Positions 7,956-15,280 of a stretch of 21,636 bases of DNA are shown in pieces. Below the pieces are notes generated by a model. The model was given only the letters and a program-made list of their open reading frames with translations, ran no database searches and had not been told where the DNA came from. A program made the translations under genes and the position numbers. The stretch is from NCBI GenBank assembly GCA_016935935.1, contig JAFGPZ010000215.1, positions 1-21,636 on the forward strand. Reading direction: 5' to 3'. Position 1 is the first letter of the stretch, and every line of letters begins with the position of its first letter. This DNA comes from Deltaproteobacteria bacterium (GTDB taxonomy: Bacteria > Desulfobacterota > Syntrophia > Syntrophales > UBA2210).

Positions 7956-8789
7956 GTGATCGGGAAATTTAAACTCAGAAGACTAATTGAAGATGCATTG
8001 AGGGAAGACATAGGTTCAGGCGATGTCACTACAATGGCTATTGTCAAGGAAGATTGCGTGGGAACGGCTCGCGCCATTGCCAAATCCGATACTGTCGTGG
8101 CTGGGATAGACGTATTCGTAGAGGTTTTCCTTGTCATCGGAAGAGATATGGTATGCAATCATGCCCTTTCTGATGGCGTCACGGCCAAAGAAGGTCAGGT
8201 TATTGCCGATATGTCCGGCAATTTGTGTAATATCCTGGCTGCTGAGCGGGTTGCTCTTAATATTTTTCAGAGGATGTGCGGCATTGCTACCCTGACCAGA
8301 AGATATGTTAACGCAGTTGAGGGCACAAAAGCCCGGATACTGGACACCAGAAAAACGACACCCTGCCTGCGGGATCTGGAAAAGTATTCCGTTACGGTCG
8401 GTGGAGGCTTCAACCACCGTGCGGGTCTCTTCGGAGGTGTACTTATCAAGGAAAACCATATCAAGGCTGCGGATGGTATCTCCAAGGCCGTAGAACTCGT
8501 TCGTCATAACGTGCCGATGACCTTAAAGATCGAAGTGGAAGTAAAGAATCTTGAAGAAGTGAGAGAGGCACTTTCCACGGGCTGCGATATAATAATGCTC
8601 GACAATATGAAAACAGATGAGATGCGAGAGGCCCTTTCCATCATACAGGGGAGAGCGATTGTCGAGGCATCGGGGAATGTGACCTTATCGAACGTGAGAG
8701 AAATCGCTGAAACGGGCGTGGACTTTATATCGGTGGGCGCGCTAACTCATTCCGTATCGGCGGCTGACATATCACTTATCGTGTCGTAA
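7956..8789 (+). CDS. nadC: nicotinate-nucleotide pyrophosphorylase (quinolinate phosphoribosyltransferase)
   Basis: Converts quinolinate and PRPP to nicotinate mononucleotide in de novo NAD synthesis. The 277-residue product shows the NadC pattern: IEDALREDIGSGDVTT near the start, AAERVALNIFQRMCGIAT (95-112), DTRKTTPCLRDLEKYSV (130-146), GGGFNHRAGLF and LIKENH (149-168), KIEVEV (191-196), IIMLDNM (212-218), EASGNV (237-242) and ISVGALTHS (258-266). The Arg and Lys of the phosphate-binding part, the Glu and the Asp are all in place. The usual Asp in GLxD is Gly here (GLFGG). The start is GTG at 7956 with AGAGGA at 7942-7947, inside the end of valS, five bases after its stop; coupling is likely. 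nadA and nadB are not in the window. Confidence 0.95.
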   Translation: MIGKFKLRRLIEDALREDIGSGDVTTMAIVKEDCVGTARAIAKSDTVVAGIDVFVEVFLVIGRDMVCNHALSDGVTAKEGQVIADMSGNLCNILAAERVALNIFQRMCGIATLTRRYVNAVEGTKARILDTRKTTPCLRDLEKYSVTVGGGFNHRAGLFGGVLIKENHIKAADGISKAVELVRHNVPMTLKIEVEVKNLEEVREALSTGCDIIMLDNMKTDEMREALSIIQGRAIVEASGNVTLSNVREIAETGVDFISVGALTHSVSAADISLIVS

Positions 8790-8812
8790 CAGACAGGGGT
8801 TATCGTCTCTCA

Positions 8813-9604
8813 ATGGATTTTAATGAGGAAAAAATACAGAGCCGCTTTCCCCCTTCTTTAAACGGGCGGAAGGTCCATTTTTTAAAAGAGACGGATTCGA
8901 CTAATACCTATGCTGCAGATCTTCTGAATAGAGGTACGCAAGAAGGCGAAATCGTTATCGCCGATTGCCAGACTCACGGCAGGGGCCGTATGGAGAGGGT
9001 GTGGCATTCTCCTCCGGGTAAAAACATTTTTACGTCCATTATATTAAAACCCGTCCTGCATCCGGCATTAGCTTCCCAGGTAACATTAACTGCCGGAGTG
9101 GCGGTGGCCGAAGTGATATCTGAATTCTGCAACGGCAAGGTAACAGTGAAATGGCCAAACGATGTCCTTATAGGCGGGAAGAAGGTCTGCGGTATACTGT
9201 CGGAGATGAGGACAAGGGACGACAAGATTGAATACGTAATTGTGGGTATCGGGATCAATGTAAATATGGACAAAGGAGATTTTCCTGGACAACTTCAGGA
9301 ATCTTCAACATCCCTGAAACAGGAAACAGAAAAATATATCTCCCGTTTGGATTTTGCCGCAAATTTATTCGATTGTTTTGATACATGGTATCATACATTG
9401 ATCACAAGGGGTTTCGATCCAATAAGAGATAAATGGGTCAAATATTCCGATATAATTGGAAGAGAAATAGATGTCAGCAACAGAGATAGAACAAAACGGG
9501 GCAGGGTGGCTGGATTGGATAACATTGGAGCGCTTGTCATTTACGATAAAAAAGAAAAGAAAAGTCGCGTTTTGTCCGGTGACGTTACTCTGATTGGAGA
9601 TTAG
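8813..9604 (+). CDS. birA: biotin--[acetyl-CoA-carboxylase] ligase, short form without HTH
   Basis: Biotin protein ligase, which adenylates biotin and attaches it to the biotin carrier domain of carboxylases. The 263 residues start directly with the catalytic domain ([15 protein letters not shown]), so it lacks the DNA-binding domain of E. coli BirA and should not be a repressor. Seen are [15 protein letters not shown] (45-59), the [17 protein letters not shown] block (113-129) with the catalytic Lys, and VGIGINVNM (144-152). The C-terminal SH3-like domain (about 215-263, [19 protein letters not shown]) is present. The biotinoyl-AMP loop usually reads GRGRxGRxW; here it is GRGRMERVW (56-64), with Glu for the second conserved Gly. 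The gene lies 23 bases after nadC, with a poorly placed AGGGG as its only ribosome site, and two bases before coaX. Confidence 0.94.
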   Translation: MDFNEEKIQSRFPPSLNGRKVHFLKETDSTNTYAADLLNRGTQEGEIVIADCQTHGRGRMERVWHSPPGKNIFTSIILKPVLHPALASQVTLTAGVAVAEVISEFCNGKVTVKWPNDVLIGGKKVCGILSEMRTRDDKIEYVIVGIGINVNMDKGDFPGQLQESSTSLKQETEKYISRLDFAANLFDCFDTWYHTLITRGFDPIRDKWVKYSDIIGREIDVSNRDRTKRGRVAGLDNIGALVIYDKKEKKSRVLSGDVTLIGD

Positions 9605-9606
9605 CG

Positions 9607-10371
9607 ATGCTTTTAGTCATTGATGTTGGAAATTCAAATACCGTTATCGGATTATATGATGGTGACAAACTATTGCATAACTGGCGTGTCAGAACTGTTG
9701 TCGATCATACTATAGACGAATATGGAATGTTGATCCTGAGCCTCTACAAGACGGTGAATCTTAACTCAAAGAAGATAGAAGACATCATCATTTCCTGTGT
9801 TGTTCCTACCATGTTAAATGTTCTCGAACCCCTGTGTCTTAAATATTTCAACATTAACCCCCTTATCGTGGGTCCCGGTATAAAGACGGGGATGCCCATA
9901 TATTACGATAATCCCAAAGAGGTCGGCGCCGATAGGATCGTCAATGCTGTGGCGGCTTATGAAAAATATAAGAGCCACCTTATCATTGTTGATTTCGGCA
10001 CTGCCACAACCTTCGATTATGTCTCGATTAAGGGTGAATACATGGGGGGATGTATTGCTCCCGGTATCGTCATTTCGACTGAGGCCCTCTTCGAAAGGGC
10101 TTCCAAGCTCCCACGGGTAGAACTAAGCAGGCCGTCAAAGATTATCGCAAGGGACACTGTCAGCAGTATGCAGGCAGGAATAATGTGGGGATATGCGGGA
10201 CTCGTGGACGGTATCGTAAATCGTATCAAGAGAGAAATCGATGTCAAAGCAAAGGTCATCGCAACAGGGGGGCTTGCCAACGTTATTGCCGCCGAGACTG
10301 AAACGATTGAACATGTCGAAGAGATGCTTACGCTGGAGGGTCTGAAAATAATCTATTCGAGGAATCGATGA
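9607..10371 (+). CDS. coaX: type III pantothenate kinase
   Basis: Phosphorylates pantothenate, the first step of CoA synthesis. CoaX belongs to the ASKHA kinase fold. The 254 residues show the N-terminal phosphate loop [15 protein letters not shown] (6-20), [11 protein letters not shown] (104-114, with the catalytic Asp109), [14 protein letters not shown] (126-139), GGCIAPGI (147-154) and a late ATGG motif. Length and motif order are typical. The start ATG is two bases after the birA stop with GGAGA just upstream, so the two are co-translated; birA-coaX adjacency is common in bacteria and was one reason for the fused Bvg/BirA names in some genomes. Its end is 18 bases from the converging trmFO end. 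Confidence 0.96.
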   Translation: MLLVIDVGNSNTVIGLYDGDKLLHNWRVRTVVDHTIDEYGMLILSLYKTVNLNSKKIEDIIISCVVPTMLNVLEPLCLKYFNINPLIVGPGIKTGMPIYYDNPKEVGADRIVNAVAAYEKYKSHLIIVDFGTATTFDYVSIKGEYMGGCIAPGIVISTEALFERASKLPRVELSRPSKIIARDTVSSMQAGIMWGYAGLVDGIVNRIKREIDVKAKVIATGGLANVIAAETETIEHVEEMLTLEGLKIIYSRNR

Positions 10372-10386
10372 TTGTCTGCCTCGAAT
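10355..10386. terminator. possible bidirectional hairpin between coaX and trmFO
   Basis: ATTCGAGG (10355-10362) and CCTCGAAT (10379-10386) form a perfect eight-base inverted repeat with a 16-base loop, spanning the coaX stop and most of the 18-base convergent gap. No T tract follows on either strand, so an intrinsic terminator is doubtful; it could still pause polymerases from both sides. Confidence 0.35.
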
Positions 10387-10389
10387 GAT

Positions 10390-11712
10390 CTAACGATCCA
10401 TGTTGTCCTTCCACCTTTTTAATTCATTCAGTGATCGTTCCGCGTAACGCCTGCCCCTTTCCCTCTTGTTTGTCTTGACCGGAAGGGGAGGGAAGAGACC
10501 GAAGTTTATATTCATGGGCTGGAAGTGTTTTGCCTTCGCGTCTGTTATATGATGAATAAGTGCACCCAGGGCAGTTTCCTCTGGTGGTGTTGAGAAATCT
10601 TTCCCTGAGATGTGGTTAAAGGCGCTGATGCCCGCAATTAGGCCTGACGCGGCAGACTCAACATATCCCTCAACGCCTGTTATCTGTCCGGCAAAAAAGA
10701 TGTTCCTCTTCGATCGAAGTTGCAGCGTTTTATCGAGGAGGGCGGGAGAATTGATAAAGGTATTGCGATGGATGCTCCCATATCTCGCGAATTCGGCACC
10801 TTTCAGTCCCGGTATGGTCCTGAAGATACGCCTCTGCTCGGGCCGGCTCAGCTTTGTCTGAAATCCAACAATGTTGAAAAGTGTGGCCTCCATGTTTTCC
10901 TGACGGAGTTGAATTACCGCATGGGGCTGCTTACCCGTTCGGGGATCCACAAGTCCCACCGGTTTCATGGGACCGAAGGCCAGTGTATTGATTCCCCTGC
11001 GGGCTATCACTTCGACGGGCAGGCATCCTTCGAAGCATTTTCTGTCTTCAAAATCCCTTAATGGAACTTCTTCTCCCTTTATCAGTTCATTCCAGAAGCA
11101 CTCATATTCTTCCCTTACAAAGGGACAGTTAACGTAATCCCCTTGGCCTTCCCCGTATCTTGAAGCCCTGAATATCTTTCCGTAATCGATTGAGTCCCCG
11201 TAAATAATGGGAGAAATGGCATCGTAGAAATAGAGATATTGAGAGCCAGTCAGAGTCAATATGTGTTCTGTCAGAGCGACCGATGTCAGAGGTCCTGTGG
11301 CTATGATAACTGTAGAGTCGTCGGAGATCTCTTTGACTTCCCTTCGTAAGATGCGGATATTGTTTCTTTCCGAAAGTTTCCTTTCAACGTAGAGAGAGAA
11401 AAGACTCCTGTCCACTGCGAGAGCCCTGCCGGCGGGGACGGACGTTGCATCTGCCGCCTCCACTATAAGAGATTCCATAATCCGCATCTCTTCCTTGAGA
11501 AGCCCCACGGCGTTTTCAACCGCATTTGCTCTGAGGGAATTACTGCATACAAGCTCTGCGAGATGTTCTGTCTTGTGGGCGGGAGAAAAGACCTCAGGTT
11601 TCATTTCAACGAGAGAGACGGGGATCCCTCTCCTGGATAATTGCCAGGCGGCTTCACATCCGGCAAGACCGCCGCCTATAATTGTTACCTGATTAACTTC
11701 GCAGCTAATCAT
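10390..11712 (-). CDS. trmFO: methylenetetrahydrofolate--tRNA-(uracil-5-)-methyltransferase
   Basis: TrmFO makes m5U54 in the tRNA T loop, using methylenetetrahydrofolate and FADH2 rather than SAM. The 440-residue product begins with the FAD-binding Rossmann motif [15 protein letters not shown] (9-23), followed by the family marker [11 protein letters not shown] (53-63) with Cys56, then [15 protein letters not shown] (226-240) with the conserved Cys of FEGC at about 230, FGPMKPVGL (246-254) and a C-terminal [18 protein letters not shown] block. All match TrmFO (formerly Gid) and not GidA/MnmG. ATG 11712 overlaps the topA stop in ATGATTAG, so translation is coupled to topA. It is the last gene of dprA-topA-trmFO. 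E. coli-type TrmA would be redundant here. Confidence 0.96.
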   Translation of the reverse strand: MISCEVNQVTIIGGGLAGCEAAWQLSRRGIPVSLVEMKPEVFSPAHKTEHLAELVCSNSLRANAVENAVGLLKEEMRIMESLIVEAADATSVPAGRALAVDRSLFSLYVERKLSERNNIRILRREVKEISDDSTVIIATGPLTSVALTEHILTLTGSQYLYFYDAISPIIYGDSIDYGKIFRASRYGEGQGDYVNCPFVREEYECFWNELIKGEEVPLRDFEDRKCFEGCLPVEVIARRGINTLAFGPMKPVGLVDPRTGKQPHAVIQLRQENMEATLFNIVGFQTKLSRPEQRRIFRTIPGLKGAEFARYGSIHRNTFINSPALLDKTLQLRSKRNIFFAGQITGVEGYVESAASGLIAGISAFNHISGKDFSTPPEETALGALIHHITDAKAKHFQPMNINFGLFPPLPVKTNKRERGRRYAERSLNELKRWKDNMDR

Positions 11713-13948
11713 TTTCTTTGTAACCGCAGTCTTTGTGTATGCAAATCTTTATGGAACCCTTTCCTCGTTGGTATTTCTCGACGAGAAAAGGCGCATGGCA
11801 TTGGGGACATTCTTCCGGGACAGGTCGATCCCAGAGGGCATAACTGCAATCGGGATAATTGGAACATCCAAAGAATGTTTTGCCCTTCTTTGAACGTCTC
11901 TCAGTGAGGTATCCATCGCAGTCCGGTTCGGGGCAGGAGACGCCCGTGGTAATTGTTTGGGTATGTTTGCATTCAGGGTAGGTGCTGCAGCCGAGAAATC
12001 TACCGAACCGTCCTTCCTTTATTATCATATTATTGCCGCACTTTTCACAGACAACATCGGTCAACTCCCCCTTGACCTTGTTGATATCCCCGTTTGCCTC
12101 TTCAGTGAAATTGCTTGTATTCCTGCATTCGGGGTAGTTTGAGCAGGCAATAAATCTGCCGTTTCTTCCCCATTTTACCACCATCTTATTGCCGCACTTT
12201 TCGCAGACAATGTCGGTCTCCTTTTCCTCTCTCTTGATGTTTCTCATTTCCTTTTTGGCTTTTTTGAGATCAATCTCAAAGGGTGCATAAAAATCCTTCA
12301 ATATGTCATATCTGTTGAGTTTACCATCTTCAATGAGATCAAGCTTGTTTTCAAGGGAAGCGGTGAATTCGACATCGAGCACATCCTCGAAGCTTTCTAC
12401 CAGGAGATCATTGACGATAGTACCAAGCTCGGTTGGGTGGAATTTACCACTATCAAGACGCACGTATGTCCTGTCCTGTATTGTACTTAAGATTGCGGCA
12501 TAGGTGCTCGGCCGTCCTATCCCCTTTTCTTCGAGCTCCTTCACCAGTGTGGCTTCAGAGAACCTGGGTGGCGGTTGAGTGAAATTTTGCTTCGGATCAA
12601 GAGAGATAAGCGATAGTGTTTCCTTTTCATAAACTTCAGGAAGAGTGGCGTCGTTCCCGTTACTTTCCTTGTTTTCTTCGCTACTCTCAGTATAAACACT
12701 TGTAAATCCAGGAAATTTCATTACCGAACCCTGAGCTCTAAAGGTGTACTGGCCGGCAGATATATCGATGGTTGTAAGGTCAAAAACAGCTTTCTCCATC
12801 TGACTTGCCACGAAGCGTTTCCATATGAGTTGATAGAGGCGAAACTGATCATTTGTGAGGAACTCTTTTATACGGATCGGTTCGTAATACATGGATGCCG
12901 GTCTTATAGCCTCATGAGCATCCTGAGCGGTTTTTGACGTTTTGAAATTCCTCGCATTTGCCGGGATATAATCCTTACCGAAATGCCCCACGATGTATTC
13001 CCTCGCTTCATCAATGACTTCTTTTGCTACCCTTACGGAATCGGTCCTCATATATGTTATAAGTCCGACAGAACCCTCTTTACCGAGATCTATCCCTTCA
13101 TACAATTTCTGGGCAATGCCCATTGTCTTCTTTGCAGAAAAGCGAAGCTTTCTCGATGCCTCCTGCTGAAGCTTGCTGGTTGTAAATGGTGGGGCGGGGG
13201 ATCGTTTGCTTTCTTTCTTGTCAATACTACTGACAATAAAAGAATAAGTTGAGATATCATTAAGTATTTCTTTAGCCTGCGTTTCGTTGGATATTTTTTT
13301 CTTCTTGCCGTCTACTTTAAATAAACGGGCCTCGAAAGGTGGCGGGTTTTTAGATTGGAGGAGGGCGGTAATATTCCAGAATTCCTCAGCAACGAAGGCA
13401 TCTATCTCTTTCTCTCGGTCGCAAATCATCCTTACCGCTACAGACTGAACGCGACCCGCACTCAATCCCCGCCTGACCTTATCCCACAGAATGGGGCTGA
13501 TCTGATATCCGACAAGCCGGTCGAGGAGTCTCCTTGTCTGTTGGGCCTCGTACTTATTATTGTTCATTACCTGAGGATTTTTGACGGCTGCCAGTATGGT
13601 TTTTTTGGTCAAATCATTGAAAAGGACACGATGAATCTTTTTGTTACCTGCACCTATCTCTTCGACAATGTGCCAGGCAATGGCTTCACCTTCACGGTCC
13701 GGATCTGTGGCAAGGTAGATATTGTCCACAGTTTTTGCTGTTTTCCTTAGTTCTGAAATAACTTTTTTCTTCTCCTTGATAACCTCATAAGTGGGCTCAA
13801 AGTGATTCTCTATGTCGATACCGAGGGTACTTTTCGGAAGATCCTTTACATGTCCAACCGAAGCCTTAACCTCGAAATTGGAACCAAGGTATTTTTTGAT
13901 CGTTTTAACCTTGGTTGGAGATTCAACGATAATAAGCGAATCAGGCAT
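11705..13948 (-). CDS. topA: DNA topoisomerase I (type IA)
   Basis: Relaxes negative supercoils. The 747 residues begin with the Toprim domain ([19 protein letters not shown]; acidic DPDREGE at 82-88), followed by [15 protein letters not shown] (161-175) and the active-site YMRTDS with Tyr299. [18 protein letters not shown] (468-484) is the usual type IA block. From about 580 there are four zinc-ribbon units with CxxC or CxxxC pairs: 582-608, 634-660, 672-701 and 714-741; the third is CPEPDC and the fourth a slightly degenerate CPQC. Such tails bind single-stranded DNA. A short Asn/Glu-rich insert (about 421-432) precedes the central gate domain. AAGGAG, five bases before the ATG, includes the end of dprA, whose stop is two bases away. 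Confidence 0.97.
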   Translation of the reverse strand: MPDSLIIVESPTKVKTIKKYLGSNFEVKASVGHVKDLPKSTLGIDIENHFEPTYEVIKEKKKVISELRKTAKTVDNIYLATDPDREGEAIAWHIVEEIGAGNKKIHRVLFNDLTKKTILAAVKNPQVMNNNKYEAQQTRRLLDRLVGYQISPILWDKVRRGLSAGRVQSVAVRMICDREKEIDAFVAEEFWNITALLQSKNPPPFEARLFKVDGKKKKISNETQAKEILNDISTYSFIVSSIDKKESKRSPAPPFTTSKLQQEASRKLRFSAKKTMGIAQKLYEGIDLGKEGSVGLITYMRTDSVRVAKEVIDEAREYIVGHFGKDYIPANARNFKTSKTAQDAHEAIRPASMYYEPIRIKEFLTNDQFRLYQLIWKRFVASQMEKAVFDLTTIDISAGQYTFRAQGSVMKFPGFTSVYTESSEENKESNGNDATLPEVYEKETLSLISLDPKQNFTQPPPRFSEATLVKELEEKGIGRPSTYAAILSTIQDRTYVRLDSGKFHPTELGTIVNDLLVESFEDVLDVEFTASLENKLDLIEDGKLNRYDILKDFYAPFEIDLKKAKKEMRNIKREEKETDIVCEKCGNKMVVKWGRNGRFIACSNYPECRNTSNFTEEANGDINKVKGELTDVVCEKCGNNMIIKEGRFGRFLGCSTYPECKHTQTITTGVSCPEPDCDGYLTERRSKKGKTFFGCSNYPDCSYALWDRPVPEECPQCHAPFLVEKYQRGKGSIKICIHKDCGYKEND

Positions 13949-13950
13949 AG

Positions 13951-15066
13951 CTACTCCTTGATTATAAATGTTTTTCCTGGAAGCTGTTCTATATAGCCTT
14001 TCAGTTCCAGTGATAAGAGGATGTTAAGCAAATCGCTGGTGCTGCAACCTGTCAAGGGAATGAGTGTATCTATATGAACCGGCCGCTTCCCAATCTTGCT
14101 TAAGACAGCCGATTCTGAGCCATCCAGAGAATCTTTAAAAATATTGCTATCCCTACTACTGTCTTCTTTACTGATAGATGGAACAATATCTACCTGAGGT
14201 AGAATTTCTTCAAGGACATCGTCTATGTTTTCACAAAGTTTTGCCCCTTCCCTTAGCAGCCTGTGCGTGCCTTTAGACCCGGGCGAATCTATACTGCCGG
14301 GAATGGCAAAGACATCTCGTCCCTGGTCGAGAGCGAATCGTGCTGTTATGAGAGAACCGCTTCTTTCATTTGCCTCGGCTACGATAACACCCAGCGACAT
14401 TCCACTGATAATCCTGTTCCTTGCAGGGAAATTTGGTCCCGAGGGTTCTGTGGAAAGAGGGAATTCCGTAATGACCGCTCCAGTGGCCGCGATTTTATCG
14501 TAAAGTTTTCTGTTCTCAGGGGGGTAAATGACATCAATTCCTGAACCGAGCACGGCGATGGTCCTTCCTTTTCCCGCAAGGGCGCCTGTATGTGCCGCCG
14601 AGTCTATACCTCTTGCCATTCCGCTGACAATTGTAATTCCACTCATAGCCAGCTCGCGGCAGAGTCTCTCCGTTATGAATTTTCCATAGGTGCTTGCCAG
14701 CCGTGAACCAACTACAGCAACATTTATATCCTTTTCGAAGAGGTGACCCTTAACATACAGGAATGGCGGATAGTCGTAGGTGTTAAGCAGATTTTTTGGG
14801 TATAAAGTATCGCTTGAAGTAATGATCGAGATGTTGGATTTGGAAGCTTGTATCAACTCCTTTTCCACCCTGGCCCAATCATTGAATTCCTTGATTTGAT
14901 GGGCTACTTTTTTTGTTACATGGTCCACGCCTGTTAAATCGCTTACAGATGCATGAAAGACATTGCTGGGAGATCCTAAGGCGCAGACGAGATTTTTAAA
15001 TATAACGTTGCCTACATCAGGTACAAACTTGAGGGCAATCCAATACTTTAAAAGTTCATCTTTCAA
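13951..15066 (-). CDS. dprA: DNA-processing protein DprA/Smf
   Basis: DprA protects incoming single-stranded DNA and loads RecA during transformation; many non-competent bacteria also carry it. The 371 residues show an N-terminal helical region (ALKFVPDVGN), then the Rossmann-like core: VAVVGSRLASTYG (116-128), SGMARGIDSAAH (148-159), AVLGSGIDVIYPPEN (171-185), EFPLSTEPSGPNFPARNRIISG (201-222), ERSGSLITARFA (234-245) and PGSKGTHRLLREGAKL (262-277). A winged-helix end (about 315-371) matches DprA C-termini. The start is TTG at 15066; no ATG or GTG is available in frame just upstream, and the protein already begins at the usual family position. The ribosome site is weak. It leads the operon with topA and trmFO and has a promoter at 15106-15133. 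Confidence 0.94.
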   Translation of the reverse strand: MKDELLKYWIALKFVPDVGNVIFKNLVCALGSPSNVFHASVSDLTGVDHVTKKVAHQIKEFNDWARVEKELIQASKSNISIITSSDTLYPKNLLNTYDYPPFLYVKGHLFEKDINVAVVGSRLASTYGKFITERLCRELAMSGITIVSGMARGIDSAAHTGALAGKGRTIAVLGSGIDVIYPPENRKLYDKIAATGAVITEFPLSTEPSGPNFPARNRIISGMSLGVIVAEANERSGSLITARFALDQGRDVFAIPGSIDSPGSKGTHRLLREGAKLCENIDDVLEEILPQVDIVPSISKEDSSRDSNIFKDSLDGSESAVLSKIGKRPVHIDTLIPLTGCSTSDLLNILLSLELKGYIEQLPGKTFIIKE

Positions 15067-15105
15067 ATTACATCTGCTTTCATGGGGTTGAGAATTTCGC
15101 CTGAC

Positions 15106-15133
15106 TTTATATTCTATATAAGTTGACTGTCAA
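15106..15133 (-). promoter_or_regulatory. sigma70-type promoter for dprA-topA-trmFO
   Basis: On the minus strand TTGACA (plus coordinates 15128-15133) is followed after 16 bases by TATAAA (15106-15111). Transcription would begin near 15099, about 30 bases before the dprA TTG. The -35 hexamer lies inside a 17-base imperfect dyad, 15120-15136, with arms AAGTTGAC / GTCAAGTT matching at seven of eight pairs; this could be an operator. Confidence 0.65.
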
Positions 15134-15179
15134 GTTTTTTTGAAAACCTTCTTTGAAGGGCTTAAGTAATTACACTGTC

Positions 15180-15208
15180 TTGACATTAGGCCTCACATAT
15201 ACTAATTT
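15180..15208 (+). promoter_or_regulatory. possible promoter for the modular secreted protein gene
   Basis: A perfect TTGACA (15180-15185) is followed after 17 bases by TAATTT (15203-15208), a poor -10. A better -10-like TATACT (15198-15203) is too close to this -35. A start near 15215 would leave about 65 untranslated bases before the preferred ATG at 15281. Confidence 0.35.
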
Positions 15209-15280
15209 TCCACCATGAAATATTCTGATCGGAAAATATTTTCTGTAAATCATAATTTAAATCACTCAAGCGGTACTGGA

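Noticed and set aside
15146..15160. CCTTC/GAAGG mini-hairpin as a terminator
   Set aside because: The stem is five bases with a three-base loop and lacks a good T tract on the plus strand.
15215..15280. Longer start of the modular secreted protein
   Set aside because: It lacks a ribosome site and would place 22 polar residues before the signal peptide; kept as an alternative only.
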